Source: CAYTTA01 sp964440655 (lineage in GTDB: Bacteria > Bacteroidota > Rhodothermia > Balneolales > Balneolaceae). From it: a stretch of 64,000 nucleotides of DNA. This document shows, in pieces, positions 46,660 through 55,434 of the stretch; positions within the stretch are counted from its first letter, which is position 1, and every line of letters starts with the position of its first letter. The stretch lies in assembly GCA_964440655.1 (NCBI GenBank), contig CAYTTA010000002.1, positions 65,681 to 129,680 of the forward strand, given 5' to 3'. Under the pieces are notes generated by a model that did not search any database, was not told the origin of the DNA, and saw only the letters and a list, made by a program, of their open reading frames with translations. Both the position numbers and the translations under genes were made by a program.

Positions 46660-47229
46660 ATGGAAAAAAAATCCGACTTTCATTTCAGTTATCCTTCCAA
46701 TCTTCACGAGCTCGATCTCGCCACCATGGTGAGCATGTACCGGGCACGCGGCGAGCCACGGAAAGCTGCGCCCGGAAAGTATCTTGCCTGTGCCGTTACC
46801 CGGAGGCTGCTAAAGGAGGGAAAGTGGTGGTTCGGTCTCTACTACAGTCAGAAAGCCTGGGACACTCTGCTGACGCGCAACTCGGAAGGATACCCTCTCA
46901 CCGAGGCGGAACTGAACGTTTTGGGACTGGTGTTCGCCACTTCTGATGAGCCGGTTCACCGCGACTATATTGAAAAAAATTGCGGGGTGCTTCCCAAGCT
47001 TGCCTATCTCATCATCAATGATCTGAAACAGTTCGGTTTTCTGGAAGAGGATCCGGAGGGGTGTCTTATTATCCGGCCGCGCGGCGAGCGCGCGCTTCAG
47101 GGGATCTGTCGCCGCATCTACGAAAGGAGGTTCCAGGTGGAGATGCTCCTTGCTTTCTCGAGACCTGAAAGCAGAGGGTCTCTGACCGCAGGAGAAAAAG
47201 AGGGTCCGGAACAGACCACGCTTTTCTAG
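46660..47229 (+). CDS. Uncharacterised protein with a clamp-binding-like C-terminus
   Basis: The 189-residue product is not recognised. It has no signal peptide or membrane segment; the first 75 residues contain aromatic-rich helices (YYSQKAWDTLL), and the middle part is compatible with a winged helix (PLTEAELNVLGLVFATSD, then a recognition-like LAYLIINDLKQFGFLEED). It ends in EQTTLF, where Q-x-x-L-F resembles the beta-clamp-binding consensus. It lies between topA and an ECF sigma factor, 92 bp after topA. A DNA-related role is suggested only by context and tail. Confidence 0.6.
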   Translation: MEKKSDFHFSYPSNLHELDLATMVSMYRARGEPRKAAPGKYLACAVTRRLLKEGKWWFGLYYSQKAWDTLLTRNSEGYPLTEAELNVLGLVFATSDEPVHRDYIEKNCGVLPKLAYLIINDLKQFGFLEEDPEGCLIIRPRGERALQGICRRIYERRFQVEMLLAFSRPESRGSLTAGEKEGPEQTTLF

Positions 47230-47328
47230 AATTCTTAAAACTATCTAATATTCAAGGACTTGCTCTGTTTTGCCATTGTTTTATCTTGTATGAAAATTAC
47301 AAGATGAGCAAAACGAAGCAGAGTGCAG

Positions 47329-47868
47329 ATGGACTATGCTCCGCTGGTCAGGGCAATACAGGAGGGGGATCAGGAAGCCGCTAATCGTCTGGTTGCAGAG
47401 GCAGGTCCCATTTTGATCCGTATGCTGAAGGTGCGGATGAACGCCACCCGGGAGGATGCCGAGGATGCCGTCCAGACAATGTTCTACTCTGTCATCACAG
47501 CCATTCAGGAGGGAAGAATCCGAAATCCCTCCGGTCTCCTCTCCTACATGATTGTCACCTGCAAACACAACTACCTGAAAAACAGGGAGCAGTTCCGCAC
47601 CGAACTGGATGAGAAACAGGTGAATGATTCGGCAACGGAACCGGACCAGCTGACCCGTCTTATCGACCGGGAGAGAGAGGAAGCACTCTCGGAGTGTCTG
47701 GAGTCGCTGCCCCCGGAGCAGAAAGAGTTCATCGGTTACTGGCTGAGTCACCCCGATGCAAGGGCATCGGAAGTGGCCGAACGTTTCGGAATCACCGTGA
47801 ACAATGCCTGGACCCGGAAGCACCGGATCATCAGGGCACTGCAGAGATGCCTGAAATCAAAACAGTGA
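47329..47868 (+). CDS. ECF-type RNA polymerase sigma factor
   Basis: The 179-residue product has sigma region 2 (AIQEGDQEAANRLVAEA through AEDAVQTMFYSVITAI) and region 4 (ECLESLPPEQKEFIGYW, then ASEVAERFGITVNNAWTRKHRIIRAL). It lacks region 3 and the N-terminal domain, so it is ECF-like. An in-frame GTG at 47323 is an alternative start. Possible promoter bases TTG (47261) and TATCTTG (47283) lie upstream by eye. No recognisable anti-sigma gene with a membrane segment follows; the next ORF is discussed separately. Confidence 0.85.
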   Translation: MDYAPLVRAIQEGDQEAANRLVAEAGPILIRMLKVRMNATREDAEDAVQTMFYSVITAIQEGRIRNPSGLLSYMIVTCKHNYLKNREQFRTELDEKQVNDSATEPDQLTRLIDREREEALSECLESLPPEQKEFIGYWLSHPDARASEVAERFGITVNNAWTRKHRIIRALQRCLKSKQ

Positions 47869-48169
47869 AAATATTTTGTAAGGAGATGCGGTCAGGGAGA
47901 TCATACTGCCATAGTCAATAAATGAATGCACTAGGTTCGTCTCGGAACAGAAGGAATCGGTATACTGTCTCTGACCGGCAGTAATCGGATGTGGCTGGAT
48001 AAGGTCCGGGAATTCTGAATGAAACGGGGCGTCCGACGGGGAGCCGGATCGCCTGAACTGACAGGAATCGCCCGGACAGATTGCAAAAAACGGAAGGTGC
48101 AAGGGAGCTTAGGGCCGGAAGTACCGGTCCGGAAACTTTCTGAAATGGGACGGTAAAGAGGAAAGTGGT
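47869..48169. other. 301-bp intergenic region
   Basis: No gene, tRNA or clear terminator is supported here. Two long overlapping minus-strand ORFs cover it, but they have conflicting frames and no family similarity. Nothing further is visible. Confidence 0.5.
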
Positions 48170-48622
48170 ATGAAGGAAATCGATGTACTGCGCCAGATCG
48201 ATCGCTATCTGAAAGGCGAATTGAGTGAAGAGGAGACCGACAGGTTGTGGGAGCTTTTTCTGAAAGAACCCCGCTATCTGAAGTGGATGGAGATAGAAAC
48301 CGCCGCCCGTGAGCATTTCCGTCGAAAGGAGCATGGGAAGAGCCGCCGGAAGTCGGAAGAGCGACGGAAAGAGAAGGGACCCTCGGATGATTCTCCCCCG
48401 GACAGCCAGCGTAACAGGATGAACGGCAGCTGCGGAGGGGGAACGGGTGACATCCAGGCAAACCACTCATCTGTCCGTATCCTCACTCCTCTCTTCAGAA
48501 ATCGGGAGGCGGTTCCGGCTCCGATACTTCTTGAGCCCATCGTCCGCCTGTGTAACCGATTGTTTTCATGCAGGAGGCTCTTTATTATTACAGGCCGCAG
48601 GGTGCGGCCGGCCTCTACCTGA
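48170..48622 (+). pseudogene. Uncharacterised ORF with anti-sigma-like N-terminus, possibly decayed
   Basis: The 150-residue ORF begins MKEIDVLRQIDRYLKGELSE, a start typical of small helical proteins encoded after ECF sigma factors in this group. After about residue 55 the sequence turns into low-complexity Lys/Arg/Glu/Ser and then a region without an apparent fold, while other frames open downstream. It could be a truncated regulator, a functional short protein or a real but divergent one. It has no membrane segment or zinc motif that would prove anti-sigma function. ruvB starts 44 bp after it. Confidence 0.4.
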
Positions 48623-48666
48623 CTTGACGGCCGTTCAACAGAGAATCCCACTACACTCCTCTCTCT

Positions 48667-49686
48667 TTGCAAAATCCGCTTCTGAACCCGTACGAAAAGG
48701 AAGAAGCATTCGAGCAGAATGTGCGCCCTTCCTCCCTGAGGGAGTTTATCGGCCAGGAGAAGGTGATCCGGAATCTGGAGGTCTTCATCCAGGCGGCGCG
48801 AAAACGGGGTGAGGCGCTCGATCACGTGATCCTCTCCGGTCCTCCCGGTCTGGGAAAAACCACTCTTGCCTATATCATCGCGCGTGAAATGGGTGTCCGC
48901 ATCCGTCCGACCACCGGTCCGGTACTGGAGAAGCCGGGCGATCTGGCGGGTATGCTCACCTCCCTGGAAAAAGGAGATGTTCTCTTCATCGATGAGATTC
49001 ACCGCCTCAGCCCCGTGGTGGAGGAGTATCTCTATTCGGCCATGGAGGATTACCAGCTGGACATTGTGATCGATTCAGGGCCCAACGCCCGAAGCGTACA
49101 GATCGAGCTCGAACCGTTCACCCTTATCGGTGCCACGACCCGGAAAGGGTTGCTGACCGCTCCGCTCCGTGCCCGTTTCGGGATTGATCTGCGGCTTGAC
49201 TACTACGATGTGGATATCCTGCAGGATATCGCCATCCGGACGGCGGGAATTCTGGGATTCGGGATCACGCCGGAAGGAGGCCATGAAATTGCCCGCCGGA
49301 GCCGCGGTACGCCCCGGATCGTGAACAAGTTGCTGCGGCGTACCCGGGATTTCGCACAGGTGGACAACCTGGAGGTGATCGATGTAAAGGTTGCCGACCG
49401 GGCTCTCAATGCACTGGATGTGGACCGGAACGGTCTGGATGAGATGGATATCCGGATTCTGCGCGCCATTGTGGAGACCTATCGCGGAGGGCCTGTGGGT
49501 CTGGGAACCCTGGCTGTGGCAACAGGGGAGGAGAAAGGGACCATTGAGGAGGTCTATGAACCTTATCTGATCATGGAGGGGTTCATCCAGCGTACACCGA
49601 AAGGGAGGGTGGCCACCGCCCGCGCCTATGAATATCTGGGTGTGGCAGGTCCCGGCGAAGAGCAGAATCTCTTTACAACTTCCTGA
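48667..49686 (+). CDS. ruvB: Holliday junction branch-migration helicase RuvB
   Basis: The 339-residue product is the RuvB motor: SSLREFIGQEKVIRNL near the N-terminus, Walker A SGPPGLGKTTLA, Walker B LFIDEIHRL, GATTRKGLLTAPLRARFG, and a C-terminal winged helix ending in a hydrophobic tail. The start is TTG at 48667, with no better candidate upstream. The tail EEQNLFTTS contains Q-N-L-F. ruvA and ruvC are not in the window. Confidence 0.96.
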   Translation: MQNPLLNPYEKEEAFEQNVRPSSLREFIGQEKVIRNLEVFIQAARKRGEALDHVILSGPPGLGKTTLAYIIAREMGVRIRPTTGPVLEKPGDLAGMLTSLEKGDVLFIDEIHRLSPVVEEYLYSAMEDYQLDIVIDSGPNARSVQIELEPFTLIGATTRKGLLTAPLRARFGIDLRLDYYDVDILQDIAIRTAGILGFGITPEGGHEIARRSRGTPRIVNKLLRRTRDFAQVDNLEVIDVKVADRALNALDVDRNGLDEMDIRILRAIVETYRGGPVGLGTLAVATGEEKGTIEEVYEPYLIMEGFIQRTPKGRVATARAYEYLGVAGPGEEQNLFTTS

Positions 49687-49835
49687 TGAATCTAATCAAC
49701 GCATCAAAAAAGATAGACGGAATTTCGTAGTTTCATCATCTTCAGGCAGCGGCAATCGGACGGATTCTGAAGACAGCCCCGCCCCGAACCACTCTCACAA
49801 ACCGACTCTTCAACCGGTCAATCAACAGAATTGTC

Positions 49836-50984
49836 ATGAACTACCTTTTTACCTCCGAATCGGTATCGGAAGGACATCCGGACAAGATTGCAGACCAGAT
49901 CTCCGATGCCATTCTCGATGAAATGCTGAGAAACGATCCGGACTCAAGGGTTGCCGTGGAGGCCCTGGTGACCACGGGACTGGCCATTGTTTCGGGGGAA
50001 GTGACCACCCAGGCCTATGTTGATGTCCAGGAGATCGTACGGGATGTGATCCGGAAAATCGGCTATACCAAAGCCAGCTACCGTTTCGATGCCGATTCCT
50101 GCGGGGTGCTCTCGACCATCCATCAGCAGAGCCCTGATATCGCGATGGGAGTGGACAGCCACGAGGGCAAGCCACAGGGAGCCGGGGACCAGGGAATCAT
50201 GTTCGGGTATGCGACCAGCGAGACCAGGGCGATGATGCCGATGACGATCCAGTACTCCCACGATCTGCTTCGGGAGCTGGCCCGGATCCGGAAGGAGACG
50301 GCACTGATGCCCTATCTCGGTCCGGACAGCAAGAGTCAGGTGACCGTGGAGTATGATGAAAACAACCGGCCGAAACGGATCGCCACAATCGTCATCTCGA
50401 CGCAGCACGATGCCGATGTGGAGCAGGCCCAGATCCAGGCCGACATCAAGAAGTACCTGATCCGGGAAGTGATACCGGAAGAGCTGCTCGATTCCCATAC
50501 CATCCTTCATGTCAATCCGACCGGACGGTTTGTGATCGGCGGGCCCCATGGGGATACGGGGCTTACCGGACGCAAGATCATCGTAGATACTTACGGGGGA
50601 TGGGGCGGACATGGAGGCGGCGCCTTCTCCGGAAAGGATCCCTCCAAAGTGGACCGGAGTGCCGCCTATGCCGCACGGCACATCGCCAAGAATGTGGTGG
50701 CCGCCCGTCTGGCCGACCAGTGCCTGGTTCAGGTGGCCTACGCCATCGGTATCGCAGAGCCGGTTTCCATCTATGTGAACACGTACGGAACAGGCAAGGT
50801 GAAGGATGCCGATCTGGCCGATGCCATTCTGAAGGTGTTCGATCTCACCCCGGCGGGAATCATCAAACGGTTTGACCTGAAGCGGCCCATCTATCAGCAG
50901 ACGGCGGCCTACGGACATTTCGGCCGAGAGGAGTTTCCCTGGGAAAAGACGGATTACGCGGACCGGATCTCCAATGCACTCTGA
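49836..50984 (+). CDS. metK: S-adenosylmethionine synthetase
   Basis: The 382-residue product has FTSESVSEGHPDKIADQIS at the N-terminus, the GDQGIMFGYA ATP-binding segment, GGAFSGKDPSKVDRS and the closing GHFGREEFPWE. It makes SAM from methionine and ATP. A SAM riboswitch was looked for in the 149-bp leader and not recognised; the leader has only a weak 6-bp hairpin near 49750. It is convergent with dinB. Confidence 0.97.
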   Translation: MNYLFTSESVSEGHPDKIADQISDAILDEMLRNDPDSRVAVEALVTTGLAIVSGEVTTQAYVDVQEIVRDVIRKIGYTKASYRFDADSCGVLSTIHQQSPDIAMGVDSHEGKPQGAGDQGIMFGYATSETRAMMPMTIQYSHDLLRELARIRKETALMPYLGPDSKSQVTVEYDENNRPKRIATIVISTQHDADVEQAQIQADIKKYLIREVIPEELLDSHTILHVNPTGRFVIGGPHGDTGLTGRKIIVDTYGGWGGHGGGAFSGKDPSKVDRSAAYAARHIAKNVVAARLADQCLVQVAYAIGIAEPVSIYVNTYGTGKVKDADLADAILKVFDLTPAGIIKRFDLKRPIYQQTAAYGHFGREEFPWEKTDYADRISNAL

Positions 50985-51037
50985 CACTGTTGTCTGATGC
51001 CGCCTCGGTTTCGGTGCGTTCTGATAAAGCCTGGTGC

Positions 51038-51058
51038 GTTGAGCACAGCTTGCTCAAC
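51038..51058. terminator. Perfect hairpin between convergent metK and dinB
   Basis: GTTGAGCA and TGCTCAAC form an 8-bp stem with a 5-nt CAGCT loop in the middle of the convergent intergenic region, where a two-way terminator is expected. There is no T-run on either side. Confidence 0.4.
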
Positions 51059-51097
51059 AGCCAGATCACTCTGAGAAAAGACGATTTCCGGGCTGAA

Positions 51098-52288
51098 TCA
51101 GCGCTGGCAGGTTGTCGGGAATTCCAGCTCCAGCTGACGGCCGGGAGAGTCCTCATTCCTGCTCAGGGATGAGAGAGTGACTCCCAGAAGACGGATCTTC
51201 CGGCTGCCGGCCTCTGTCTCCTCCACCAGTCCCAGAGCTGCGGCGGCGATCTCCTCCCCGTCCGAGAGAGCTTCAGGGAAGGTGATGCTCCGCGTAATGG
51301 TTTCAAAATCATCATACCGGACCTTGAGCGTCACGGTTTTACCCGACCTTCCCAACGCGAGGAGAGAATCCGACACCTCTTTTGAGATCTCCTCGACCTG
51401 TTCCCGGATCCCGACCAGGTCGGAGAGGTCGGTCGCAAAGGTTTTTTCACGCCCCACCGATTTCCGTTCCCTGTGCGGGGTCACCTCACGATTGTCGATG
51501 CCGCGGACTATCCGGTAGTAGTGGTGTCCCGCTTTTCCGAAATGGCGTACCAGCTCCTCTTCCTGCCACTGTCTGAGATCGCGGCCGGTATGAATTCCCA
51601 GGAGCTTCATCTTCTCTTCCGTGGCTCTGCCGATTCCGTGGAAACGGCCGATCTCCAGGTTGTCGATAAAGGAACCGGCACGGGAAGGGGGAATGACGTA
51701 ATAGCCGTCGGGCTTGTTCACATCCGATGCCATCTTGGCCAGAAACTTGTTGAAGGAGATCCCCGCTGAGGCGGTAAGCCCGGTCTCCTGCCGGATTCTT
51801 CTGCGGATCTCGAGTGCGATCCGGGTGGCGGAAGGATAGATCCCTCCCTTCTCCCGGAACGGCCTGCTCCCGTCGGGACAGGTATTGCTTCTCCGGCTGG
51901 TGTCCCGGCTCTCCGCGGCTGACCGGACCCGGTCGGTGACATCCAGATAGGCTTCATCGAGAGAGAGTGGCTCTACCAGGGGAGTGTATTCACGCAGGAT
52001 CCGACGGATCTCTCTGGAGACCTCCCTGTAGACCTCGAAACGGGGACGGATGAAGATGGCGTGTGGACAGAGCCGGCGTGCGACGGCCGAGGGCATGGCG
52101 GACCGGATCCCGAAGCGCCGCGCCTCGTAGCTGGCCGCCGCAACCACACCCCGCCCGGCGGGATCGCCCCCCACAACCAGAGGCTTCTCCCGGAACTCCG
52201 GAAAATCCCTCTGTTCGACCGAGGCGAAGAAGGCGTCCATGTCGATATGGACGATCTTTTTCAGCGTATGTCTGTCGTCGGGATTCAT
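51098..52288 (-). CDS. dinB: DNA polymerase IV (Y-family)
   Basis: The 396-residue product has the Y-family catalytic motifs HIDMDAFFASVEQRD near residue 15, PLSLDEAYLDVTD near 108, the little-finger domain from about 270, and a C-terminal QLELEF clamp-binding-like motif. It bypasses lesions in DNA. Residues about 122-152 (Ser/Arg-rich, with SRRSNTCPDGSRPFREKG) are an insertion not present in classical DinB. The start is ATG at 52288; an upstream TTG at 52321 is possible. It is convergent with metK. Confidence 0.94.
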   Translation of the reverse strand: MNPDDRHTLKKIVHIDMDAFFASVEQRDFPEFREKPLVVGGDPAGRGVVAAASYEARRFGIRSAMPSAVARRLCPHAIFIRPRFEVYREVSREIRRILREYTPLVEPLSLDEAYLDVTDRVRSAAESRDTSRRSNTCPDGSRPFREKGGIYPSATRIALEIRRRIRQETGLTASAGISFNKFLAKMASDVNKPDGYYVIPPSRAGSFIDNLEIGRFHGIGRATEEKMKLLGIHTGRDLRQWQEEELVRHFGKAGHHYYRIVRGIDNREVTPHRERKSVGREKTFATDLSDLVGIREQVEEISKEVSDSLLALGRSGKTVTLKVRYDDFETITRSITFPEALSDGEEIAAAALGLVEETEAGSRKIRLLGVTLSSLSRNEDSPGRQLELEFPTTCQR

Positions 52289-52384
52289 CACCGGGGAGAG
52301 ACGGTTTGGCAGAGCATTCAATCAGACTTTTCTGTATCTTCAGCAACTTCGACCTGATAAATATAACAACCAAACGGTTTTCTG

Positions 52385-52663
52385 ATGGAAGAACTGAATG
52401 GCACCACGATCTACTGGCTTGTCTCAATCGGTCTGATGATTGGGTATGTCACCAAGATCATTATGGGTAGCAGGGGAATGACCCTGAAAGGAAATCTCAT
52501 CGTCGGAGTAATCGGGAGTCTGGTGGTCGGTACTACCGCCATCTTGTACAATCTTTTCGGTGCACTCATCTACGCCACCATGGGAACCAGCGCGATTCTC
52601 TTTCTGATCAATGTGTTCAATATTGAACCGAAGGAAGCCCGGTCGACCGATATCTCCCGTTAA
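52385..52663 (+). CDS. Small membrane protein (GlsB/YeaQ/YmgE-like)
   Basis: The 92-residue product has three hydrophobic segments (WLVSIGLMIGYVTKIIM, GNLIVGVIGSLVVGTTAILY, LIYATMGTSAILFLINVF) with glycine spacing typical of the GlsB/YeaQ/YmgE transglycosylase-associated family. Its function is unknown; members are often linked to envelope or acid stress. A stem (GGAGAG / CTCTCC, 52667-52686) follows the stop. Confidence 0.72.
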   Translation: MEELNGTTIYWLVSIGLMIGYVTKIIMGSRGMTLKGNLIVGVIGSLVVGTTAILYNLFGALIYATMGTSAILFLINVFNIEPKEARSTDISR

Positions 52664-52890
52664 TGAGGAGAGTTTCGCATCTCTCCGGCTCGGATGACGA
52701 ATAATCAGCCTGGGCCGGCTGCTTCTTTTCTCTTTTCGGATGCCGCCCGGAGGCCTGTTTTCCGGGCCCGTTGTGCAGCAGACAGCTTGTCAGAAGAGGC
52801 CCGGGAAAGCCCATCCTCTTCCCGTTGCTCTTTCTTCTACCTCTGATACCCGTTTTACTTTTTATACAGCATTAATACTCAAGGCAACCC

Positions 52891-54294
52891 ATGTCGGATA
52901 ATTTTTTCAGTCAGATCAATGAGGCTTTTGACAAAGCCGCGAAATACACAAAGTTTGAAAAAGGCCTTCTGAATGAAATCAAGGTCTGTAACCACGTCCT
53001 GCACATCACATTCCCCGTGGAAATGGATGACGGCTCGATCGAGGTGATCGAGGCCTGGAGAGTGGAACACAGCCACCACAAATTGCCCACCAAGGGAGGG
53101 ATCCGCTACTCGCTGACGGTGAATGAGGATGAGACGATGGCTCTTGCCGCGCTGATGACCTACAAATGCGCGGTGGTCAATGTGCCGTTCGGCGGAGCTA
53201 AAGGCGGGGTGCGGATCGACCGGTCCAGATATTCCCAGGCTGAGCTTGAGCGGATTACACGGCGCTACACCTACGAACTCTGCAAGAAGAATTTCATCGG
53301 GCCCGGATCGGATGTGCCGGCGCCCGATTACGGCACGGGGGAGCAGGAGATGGCCTGGATTCTGGACACCTACCGGCAGATGAATCCCGGAGACATCAAC
53401 GCCGAGGCTTGCGTGACCGGCAAGCCGATCGCCCAGGGTGGTATCCGGGGGCGTGCGGGCGCGACCGGACGAGGGGTCTATTTCGGAATTCAGGAAGCGT
53501 GTGAAAACGCGGGGGATATGAAGGCGCTGGGCCTGGACCGGGGGCTTGAAGGAAAAACATTTGTCATCCAGGGGCTTGGCAAGGTGGGGTACCACAGCGC
53601 CAGAAACCTGATCGACGGAGGCGCAATACTGGTCGGAGTCGCCGAGGTGGAGGGTTCCATCTACAGTGAGAAGGGGATCGATCTGGAGAAGCTGATGGAG
53701 TTCCGGAAGGAGACCGGTTCGATCATCGGTTTTGAAGATACCTGCGCCCTTGAAGACCGGAACTCTGTCCTTGAGATGGAGTGTGATATCCTGGTGCCGG
53801 CGGCATTGGAAGGTCAGCTCCACCGGGAGAACGCTCCCCGCATCAAGGCGAAGATCATCGGCGAGGCAGCCAACGGACCGACCACTCCGGAAGCGCACGA
53901 GATTCTGGTGAAAAAGGGAGTGTTGGTCATTCCCGACATGTTCCTCAATGCAGGAGGGGTTACGGTCTCCTACTTTGAGTGGCTGAAGAACCTCTCCCAT
54001 GTCCGGTTCGGAAGAATGGAGAAAAGGTTCGAGGAGACGGGATACCGGAAGATACTGACCGCTCTCGAGAAGGTGACCGACTACAAATTCAGCGAACAGG
54101 AGATGAGCTTTCTCGCCCAGGGAGCGGACGAGCTTGATCTGGTCTATTCCGGTCTGGAGGAGACGATGAGCGGTGCCTATAACGAGATCAATGAGCTGCG
54201 AAAGATTCACGGTGTCGACCTGAGGACGGCAGCCATGATCAGCAGCATCGAAAAGGTCGGCAGGATGTACGACCAGCTGGGAATTTTCCCCTGA
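52891..54294 (+). CDS. gdhA: Glutamate/leucine dehydrogenase family protein (Glu/Leu/Phe/Val dehydrogenase)
   Basis: The 467-residue product has the glutamate dehydrogenase signatures KLPTKGGIRYS, VPFGGAKGGVRID, SDVPAPDYGTGEQEM and the NAD(P) fold segment VIQGLGKVGYHSA. The C-terminus is extended compared with classical 420-residue enzymes, ending in a helical EKVGRMYDQLGI region. The substrate is probably glutamate, though the broad family also covers Leu/Phe/Val. A strong terminator follows. The 227-bp upstream region has no gene; a promoter is likely there. Confidence 0.9.
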   Translation: MSDNFFSQINEAFDKAAKYTKFEKGLLNEIKVCNHVLHITFPVEMDDGSIEVIEAWRVEHSHHKLPTKGGIRYSLTVNEDETMALAALMTYKCAVVNVPFGGAKGGVRIDRSRYSQAELERITRRYTYELCKKNFIGPGSDVPAPDYGTGEQEMAWILDTYRQMNPGDINAEACVTGKPIAQGGIRGRAGATGRGVYFGIQEACENAGDMKALGLDRGLEGKTFVIQGLGKVGYHSARNLIDGGAILVGVAEVEGSIYSEKGIDLEKLMEFRKETGSIIGFEDTCALEDRNSVLEMECDILVPAALEGQLHRENAPRIKAKIIGEAANGPTTPEAHEILVKKGVLVIPDMFLNAGGVTVSYFEWLKNLSHVRFGRMEKRFEETGYRKILTALEKVTDYKFSEQEMSFLAQGADELDLVYSGLEETMSGAYNEINELRKIHGVDLRTAAMISSIEKVGRMYDQLGIFP

Positions 54295-54345
54295 TCGCGT
54301 CCGGGGAATCCCTTATTCATTCTGTTTCCTTATCGGCAAGAAGTT

Positions 54346-54387
54346 GACGCCGGGTTTCGTCTGATGACGGGTCCCGGCGTTTTTTTT
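54346..54387 (+). terminator. Rho-independent terminator after gdhA
   Basis: ACGCCGGG (54347-54354) and CCCGGCGT (54373-54380) form an 8-bp GC-rich stem with an 18-nt loop, followed by an uninterrupted T8 run at 54380-54387. This is the clearest intrinsic terminator in the window. Confidence 0.85.
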
Positions 54388-54446
54388 GAGTCAATCAGAG
54401 AAGTAACAGCTTGTAGTTTTTTGTCGGGCACAACTCCTTCAGCCTA

Positions 54447-54491
54447 GGCTCCCACTCAGCTCATCTCCACTCACCCGGCTCCCGCTCAGCT
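54447..54491. repeat. 15-bp direct repeat upstream of the ECF sigma gene
   Basis: GGCTCCCACTCAGCT at 54447-54461 recurs as GGCTCCCGCTCAGCT at 54477-54491 (one difference), 30 bases apart. Regular spacing of about three helical turns could fit a regulator site, but this may be chance. Confidence 0.4.
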
Positions 54492-54829
54492 TGCACCCTT
54501 CTATCGTTTCGCATGCCTTCATCCGCATGACGGCAAGTCCCACCCGAAAAATTTCGGCTCTTTGCGGATTTCGACGACTTTTTCTGTTTATCTGCACTCT
54601 TTATCTGTACTCTCCCTCCTTTTCTTTACAGGCAGCTTTTGATTCCGGCAGTGACCCTCTTCCTTTCTCCGCTATTTTTCTGAAGTCGACTTTTACTTCC
54701 GGAGTTTGTTATTTCAAAGACCGGTTTCCCCGGAGTTGACTCCAACGTTTACCAGGCTGTTTCTGTGAATGATCCGATCCCGTTGTGTAATGACCATGGC
54801 TGAAATAAGGCCGGCGAATACCACAAAGC

Positions 54830-55408
54830 ATGAACGAAGCGTATCGCAGTGACGAGGAGCTGGTACAGAGAATCCGCAGGGGGGAGAAGGAGGCGTTCGA
54901 GACTCTCTACCGCGCCTATTTCTTTGATCTGTGTGAATTCACATACCGGTATGTCCGGCTGCCTGCCGTCTGTGAGGAGATCGTCCAGGATCTGTTCCTG
55001 AATATCTGGAGAAGAAGGGATAATCTGAGTCCGAAGGGAAGCATCCGCTCCTATCTCTACAAATCAGCCCGGAATGGTGCGCTGGATTATCTGAAGCACC
55101 TGGAAGTCCAGCGGGAATACCTGAAGAATCACAAACTGGAGAAGCAGCTGGAGTGGGAGCTTCTCAAGCTGGAATCTGCGGCTGGAATCCTGGAGGAAGA
55201 GGAAGGGGTGGAGCTGAGCGAAGCGGTCCGGTCCGCCATTGCCAGCCTGCCGGACCAGAGACGGACAATTTTTCTGCTCAGCCGGGAGGATGGACTGACC
55301 TACCGCGAGATCGCCGAAGTCCTCGATATTTCGGTAAAAACCGTGGAGACCCAGATGGGGCGCGCTCTTGCGACGCTCCGTACATTGCTGGCAGAATATT
55401 TTCTATAA
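54830..55408 (+). CDS. ECF sigma factor (SusCD-associated type)
   Basis: The 192-residue product has sigma region 2 (FETLYRAYFFDLCEFTYRYV, then EEIVQDLFLNIW) and region 4 (IASLPDQRRTIFLLSREDGL, then YREIAEVLDISVKTVETQMG), the pattern of sigma factors paired with FecR and SusC in Bacteroidota. The expected partner FecR is not adjacent but follows after one intervening gene. The FecR-bound sigma would be released when SusC (with an STN domain) senses substrate. Confidence 0.9.
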   Translation: MNEAYRSDEELVQRIRRGEKEAFETLYRAYFFDLCEFTYRYVRLPAVCEEIVQDLFLNIWRRRDNLSPKGSIRSYLYKSARNGALDYLKHLEVQREYLKNHKLEKQLEWELLKLESAAGILEEEEGVELSEAVRSAIASLPDQRRTIFLLSREDGLTYREIAEVLDISVKTVETQMGRALATLRTLLAEYFL

Positions 55409-55434
55409 ACATCCTAAAAAGGTATCGAAGCAAT

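Larger units (their letters stand above)
54295..54829. other. 535-bp intergenic region before the ECF sigma gene
   Basis: It holds the gdhA terminator and a direct repeat (below). A possible 82-residue ORF at 54491-54739 has no family match or start signal and is not called as a gene. No RNA was recognised. The 90 bp before 54830 should contain the promoter of the ECF operon. Confidence 0.55.

Noticed and set aside
47915..48470. Two long minus-strand ORFs upstream of ruvB
   Set aside because: They overlap in different frames and show no similarity, so neither looks like a gene.
49687..49835. SAM riboswitch upstream of metK
   Set aside because: No conserved SAM aptamer core was recognised; only a weak 6-bp hairpin is present.
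54491..54739. 82-residue ORF upstream of the ECF sigma gene
   Set aside because: No family match, no start signal, and atypical composition; probably chance.
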